A stretch of 64,000 nt of DNA. Source: Hypericum androsaemum (taxonomy: Eukaryota; Streptophyta; Magnoliopsida; Malpighiales; Hypericaceae). Shown one piece after another: positions 59,027-64,000 of this stretch (positions are counted from its first letter, which is position 1; the number at the start of each line of letters is the position of its first letter). Position numbers and translations under genes: made by a program. The stretch covers positions 6,195,906 through 6,259,905 of the forward strand of contig OZ023199.1 of the NCBI GenBank assembly GCA_963995505.1. The letters run 5' to 3'. Under the pieces are notes generated by a model, which ran no database searches, was not told the origin of the DNA, and saw only the letters and a program-made list of their open reading frames with translations.

Positions 59027-60485
59027 TGATGAGCATGAAAAATGCTCATTTTGTTGCCTCATTTTAGGGTCATTTAGACCTTGTTTTGAGTCTTTTTATG
59101 TCATTTCTTGGTCCATTTCCTCGAATAGTTTTAGTCGTGTTTGTTGTTTTCTGGAGGTAGGTTTAAGAGTGAGGATCAATCAGGAGGGGGGGGGGGAGGG
59201 GGAGCTCAGAAGGAGCCAAGTTAAGAAGAGGCAAACTATGAAGAAGGTGCAACCACCGAATGGCAAAATATGGTAGCTAACAGCAAAAATCCTGCGAAGA
59301 CCACGGATTGGCAAAAATGCCCGCCCCTCGGTGATTACTCTGTTTATTGAAGGCCTCTGGACTTCTTTGAGAGAAGATCTCAGTAACTTTTGGCTCGGTG
59401 CAATATACACTGATCGATGAAGAATCCCGTTCCTAAGACATCCGTCGCTCAGTGAAATCTTTTGGCAAATGACGAGATCGCCATCGAGCACCGTGACTAC
59501 CCGCCAAACAATAAGATCTTTAAGGCCACCGATCGGTGCCATCATCCACCGAATGAAGAAAGCACCTAATTTTATCCCTGAAAACTAGATATTTTAAGGG
59601 CATTTTTGGTCATTTCATAGGTAGCTAGGGTTTGGGGGAGGACTCTCTATAAATAGCCGCCAAACCTCTCATTTTGTAAGCTTGAACACCAAAGACTAAA
59701 GCTAGGGTTTTTAGAAAGAGAAAGCTTTTTGAAGGCTAGGAGCGGGTCGAGCGGCTCTAAGATCTTGTGATTATGTGTGAGTAGTTCACTTTTGGGTTGG
59801 GTGCCCTTCAATAATTTGGTTTCAAATGGGCTAAAATGATTAGGCGAGTAGCTGGTAGGGATGCATAATACGTTGGTTCAACGATGATCTTGTGGTAGGA
59901 CTGAGTGTGGATAGCACCTTTGCATCCTATAGGTTTTTACCAATTATCCATAGCGTAACCCGAATGACTTGATTAAGAAGAGGGACGTAGAGATACCTAC
60001 CCGAGTGGGCTAGAGGAGATCTAACATAGTGAGACCGGAGGGTCAAATCTAGCCGGCTATTAGGTGGAACATTAATGAGTTGGGAACTAGGAGGATTGAA
60101 GGTGACACATGCACTCTTGTGTGACTAACAACCCATGGTGAGAAGGGTGTGTTTGAGGGTTCCACTTGATACCTAGATCTCGACTTTGTGGTGTGAAGGA
60201 CTTGATTGAGAAGCATCATGCCGGAGACTCACCTAGGCCCGCCACGGACTGAACATGCCCAGTACAGACCAAACTGTGAGGGGTTGCTTGATGGGTGCCT
60301 GGCCCATTTTTATCTTATTGTTAAACTCTCTCATTTTCTTGTCTTGCATCATAATTTTCCCAAAAAATAAACAAAAATAATAATCAACCTAATCTACTTG
60401 CATTTCTTCAGGATGTCTTGAACCTAATCCTCGTGGTTTCACATTTTCACCTGTACTCTCTTTATTACTTCCGGGCGTAAAAACC
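59027..60485 (+). repeat. LTR-like block B (Ty3 type), probable 5' LTR
   Basis: Starts tgatgagcatgaaaaatgctcatt, then tcattttagggtcatttagacc as in block A, TATA word ctataaata near 59650, and gagtagttcacttttgggttgggtgccc. It is followed by aattggggctattgccaggga (60494-60514), a worn form of the ggcgccgttgccgggga primer site of Athila/Tat elements. A coding remnant follows. Confidence 0.6.
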
Positions 60486-60599
60486 CCTTTGCCAATTGGG
60501 GCTATTGCCAGGGAGCGACATCTACCAAGGCACCCAAGTAGATTTGCACTTTGGTGTAGGTTGTTTTCATTTCTTATTGATAAGCATTGATCTGATGGG

Positions 60600-61760
60600 T
60601 TGTTATATTTTCCTGACACTACAGGTGCATTAGATCTCGTGCGGTGGAGAGGTACTCGTGAGCTATTCAAACACGATATGATGGAGGATGAGAGCCAGTT
60701 CAGGGGGCAAGGACATGCTCTACTGAGAAAGAGGTCAAGAAGGGGAGAGAGGGATGAAGAGACAGAACCAATTAGGGTCAATAAAGAGATGCAAGGCTTG
60801 GGCATTCCAGCCACCTTTGAGCAAGTCAAAGTTGCTTGTGTAATTTGTGATGGCCGAGCTCCTATCAACCTAATTCCAGCACAATTATGGAGGAAAACAA
60901 GCAATATTAGACCTTCCCAGTTCCGCTAAGGGATACACCTCAAAAGTGGGCAGGTGATAGTATCATTGGGCCTTGCGAAGGAAGTACCTGTTCGTATTCA
61001 ATAGTACGAGATGAGGGAGGATTTTGTATTAGAGGAGCACCCAACAAGGATGAAGCTCACATCAATACTTGAAAGCCCATTACTAACAAAAACACAGGCC
61101 ATCATTGATGGATAATAAAACTCCATCCTTCTCACACTTGAGGGAGTAAAAGAGAGGTTTAAAGCCATCACGCTCGAACATCAGCGAAGGGGAGAGATCA
61201 GCCATGACATATTTTTGTACCTCAGATGAGAAGCGTGCAAGAGAGAATGCACATCTTTTCTCCTAAAGGGGATCTCGACATCTTCGATCAAGAACTTGTC
61301 CAAATTTCCACTGAGTTGGCTCAAGAGAAGCTAGAGATGTGAAATGAGAGCATAGGAGAGGCTGAGGATAATAAGGAGGAGATAGACCCAAGTGAAGGAA
61401 ACACAAACTCTAGCGATATGAGGGGAAGGGAACATCATCGTGGCAACTCCCGGCCACTGCTTAGGTGTTCACAATAACTAGAGTCGAGTTGAAGACTATA
61501 AATTAGCACAATTTGTGGTGTAATATATTTCAGACATGTAGGCCTTTATTTTTACGATCGTAGGAAACCACTTCCAGAAGGTAGAAACTTTTGTGTCATC
61601 TCAGGTACTCCGATGATGACAATGGTGGACATGCACCCGAGTGCCTTGGTGCAAAGATAAAACCAAAATTGCCAGTCGGCACACCTTAGAGATTAAATGC
61701 TCGTCCTGACCTACTTGACCAGGGACGTCCTCTTAACCCTCCTCCACTATAATGTCTTGT
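60600..61760 (+). pseudogene. Ty3 gag/protease remnant after block B
   Basis: Frame 60678-60929 starts MEDESQFRGQGHALLRKRSR and ends ICDGRAPINLIPAQLWRKTS. The last part resembles an Athila-type protease in which CD-GASINLMP is expected; the frame is one base out at the active site. Further on, VIVSLGLAKEVPVRIQ, EDFVLEEHPTRMKLTSILES and LLTLEGVKERFKAI continue the protease-like domain through stops to about 61170. No polymerase follows before the satellite. Confidence 0.55.
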
Positions 61761-64000
61761 GAATTTTCTTGTTTATGTTTTCAAAGGCAAGATAAGGCAT
61801 GACAAGGCAAGAAAAATCAAGAATAAGTAATAAAAAGGCATGAAAAGGCAAGAAAAGGAAAGAAAAGGCTTGAAAAGGTGAGAAAAGGCTTCAAAAGACA
61901 AGAAATGGCACAAAAAGATAGAAAAAGGAATGAAAAGGTATGCAATAGGAAGAAAAGTCAAGATAAGGCAAGAAAATGCATGAAAAAATAAGAAAAGGCA
62001 AGAAAAGGAGAGAAAAAAGCATTAAAAGGCAACAATAGTCAAGAAAAGGCAAGATGAAGCATGAAAAGGCAAGAAAATTCAAGAAAATGGCATAAAAAGA
62101 CAAGAAAAGGCAAGCAACAATAAGAAAAGGTAAGATAAGGCAAGAAATGGCAAGAAAAGGCATGAAAAGGGAAGAAAAAGTAATAAAAGGCAAGATAAGG
62201 CAAGAAAAGATAAGAAATGGCAAGAAAAGTCATGAAAAGGCAATAAATGGCAAGAAAAAAGCATGAAAAGGCAAGAAAAGGGAAGATAAGTCAAGTAAAG
62301 GCAAGAAAACAGAAGAAAAGGTATGAAAAGGCATGGAAAGGCAAGAAAAGGCATGAAAAGGAAAGAACAAAGCATGCAAATACACGATAAAGGAAGATAA
62401 GGCAAGAATAGGCAAGAAAAGGTAAGAAAAATGCAAGAAAAGGCAAGAAAAAAGCAAGAAAAAGCAAGAAAAAGCAAGAAAAAGGCAATAAAAGGCATGA
62501 AAAGGTAAGAAAAGGTAAGCTAAGGCAAGAAAAGTTAAGAAAAGGCAAGAAAAGATAAGAAAATGTAAGAAAAGATAAGGATAAGCAAGACAAGGCAAGA
62601 AAAAGGCAAGAAAAGGCAAAAAAAAAGGAAAGAAAAAGGCATGAAAAGGCAAGAAAAGGCATAGAAATGGAAGAAAATGAAAGAAAAGGCAAGAAAAGGC
62701 AAGAAAGGGCATGCAAAAGCAAGAAACGGCGAGAGAAAGGCATCATAAGGCAAGATAAAGCATGAAAAGGCAAGAAAAGGCAAGGAAATTCAAGAAAAAT
62801 GCATCAAAAGACAAGAAAAGGCCAAAAATGTAAGATAAGGTAAGAAAAAGTAAGTAACGAAAAGATAAGGCAAGATAAGGCAAGAAAAGGCATGAAAATG
62901 CAAAAAAGGAAAGAAATGGCAAGAAACGGCATGAAAAGGCAAGATAAGGCATGAAATTGCAAGAAAATTTAAGAAAAATGCATCAAAAGACAAGAAAAGG
63001 CCAAAAATGTAAGATAAGGTAAGAAAAAGTTAAGTAACGAAAAGATAAGGCAAGATAAGGCAAGAAAAGGCATGAAAATGCAAAAAAGGAAAGAAATGGC
63101 AAGAACCTGCATGAAAAGGCAAGATAAGGCATGAAAATGCAAGAAAATTCATGAAAAGGAAAAAAAAGGCAAGCAACAACAAGAAAATGGAAAAAAAGGC
63201 AAGATAAGACAAGAAATGGCAAGAAAAAGCATGATAACGCAAGAAAAGGGAAGTCAAATCAAGTAAAGGCAAGGATAGGAAAGGAAAGACAAGAAAAAGG
63301 CAAAAAAAAGGAAACAAAAAGGAATGAAAAGGCAAGAAATGGCATAGAAAGGAAAGAAAATGAAAGAAAATGGAAGAAAAGTGAAGAAAAGGCAAGATAA
63401 TGCAAGAAAAGGCATGAAAAAGCAAGAAAAGGAAAGGAAAGGCAAGAAAAAGTTATGTCAAGAAAAAGTCAAGAAAGGGCATAAAAATTAAAAAAAAGGA
63501 ATCAAAAGACAAGAAAAGGCAAAAAATGGAGGATAAGGCAAGAAAAGGCAATCAACGAAAAGATAAGGCAAGATAATGCATGAAAATGTAAAAAAAGGCA
63601 AGAAATGGCAAGAAACTCATGAAAAGGCAAGAAAAGTTAACAAAAATCAAGATAAGGCATGAAAAGGCAAGAAAATTCAAGAAAAGGGTATAAAAAGGAA
63701 AGAAAAGGCAAGCAAAGGTAGGAAAAGGCAAGAATAGACAAGAAATGGCAAGAAATGGCAAGAAAATGCATGAAAAAGCAAGAAATGGCAAGAAAAAAGC
63801 ATGAAAACTCAGGAAAAGGGAAGATACGTCATCTAAAGGCATGAAAAGACAAGGAAAGGGAACAAAAGCCATGAAAAGAAAAGAAAAGGCAAGAAAGAAG
63901 GATGAAAATGCAAGAAAAGGCAAGAAAAAGGCATGAAAATGCAAAAAAAGCAAAAAAAAGGATAAAAAGGCATGAAAACGTAAGAAAGGGAAAGCTAAGG
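61761..64000. repeat. Purine-rich minisatellite (aaggcaagaa/aaggcatgaa)n
   Basis: Over 2.2 kb the + strand is almost only A and G with regular c/t, in units near 10-11 bp. A 179-bp higher-order repeat is clear: gcatcaaaagacaagaaaaggcc at 62801 and 62980, with a diverged third copy near 63498. Minus frames stay open and give Phe/Leu/Ser/Pro/Cys repeats. It runs past the window end. Confidence 0.92.

Noticed and set aside
61773..63953. Many minus ORFs of 60-160 codons resembling membrane proteins (Phe/Leu/Ser/Cys repeats)
   Set aside because: Direct translation of the aaggcaagaa satellite; hydrophobicity comes from the repeat, not from a gene.

Overview
The window is a gene-poor, transposon-rich piece of a flowering-plant nuclear genome, most likely a eudicot. 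The evidence is plant-only families: an S-type anion channel, a plant BAP31, an aspartic proteinase with the plant-specific insert, a WPP-domain fragment, and Cassandra retrotransposons whose LTRs carry 5S rRNA-derived sequence. Introns have GT..AG borders and intergenic DNA is AT-rich. The sequence alone does not fix the species.

Only a 4 kb island (28.1-32.0 kb) looks intact. It holds a SLAH1-type anion channel gene on + (two exons, 388 codons) and, tail to tail with it, a BAP31-like ER membrane protein gene on - (two exons, 224 codons, C-terminal dilysine signal). A third, weaker candidate is a 63-codon ORF on - at 48.7 kb with a TATA box. An aspartic proteinase gene at 3.1-4.9 kb is a pseudogene: its middle is missing, it has frameshifts and a 22-bp duplication.

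Almost everything else is mobile DNA or satellite. From left to right: a G/T-rich minisatellite (1-540); Cassandra #1 (-) with a doubled internal domain; the proteinase pseudogene; VNTR-bearing repeats (6-7.3 kb); a 6.8 kb LTR element of LARD type with minisatellites inside both LTRs (9.6-16.4 kb); Cassandra #2 (16.7-17.3 kb); a second, related non-autonomous LTR element (18.2-21.5 kb); a nested cluster (23.4-26.7 kb) in which a Mutator-like element holds a smaller inverted-repeat element carrying a captured WPP-domain fragment and is also split by a TRIM; the gene island; a VNTR; LINE relics; two Ty1/copia elements, the second lying cleanly inside a LINE RNase H domain; a gag-only LTR element (49.9-52.2 kb); a hAT-like element; a MITE inside microsatellites; a Tat-lineage Ty3 integrase relic followed by an antisense, apparently spliced coding stretch (54.6-57.3 kb); two related long LTR-like blocks with a gag/protease remnant; and a purine-rich minisatellite that runs off the right end.

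Many insertions can be defined to the base because their 5-bp target duplications survive (actaa, gctaa, cagtc, ggatc, catag, atatc). The most notable observations are the WPP-domain capture in nested inverted-repeat elements, the antisense spliced ORF behind the Tat integrase, the LTR-embedded minisatellites, and the short TRIM that shares primer-site context with the two larger non-autonomous elements.
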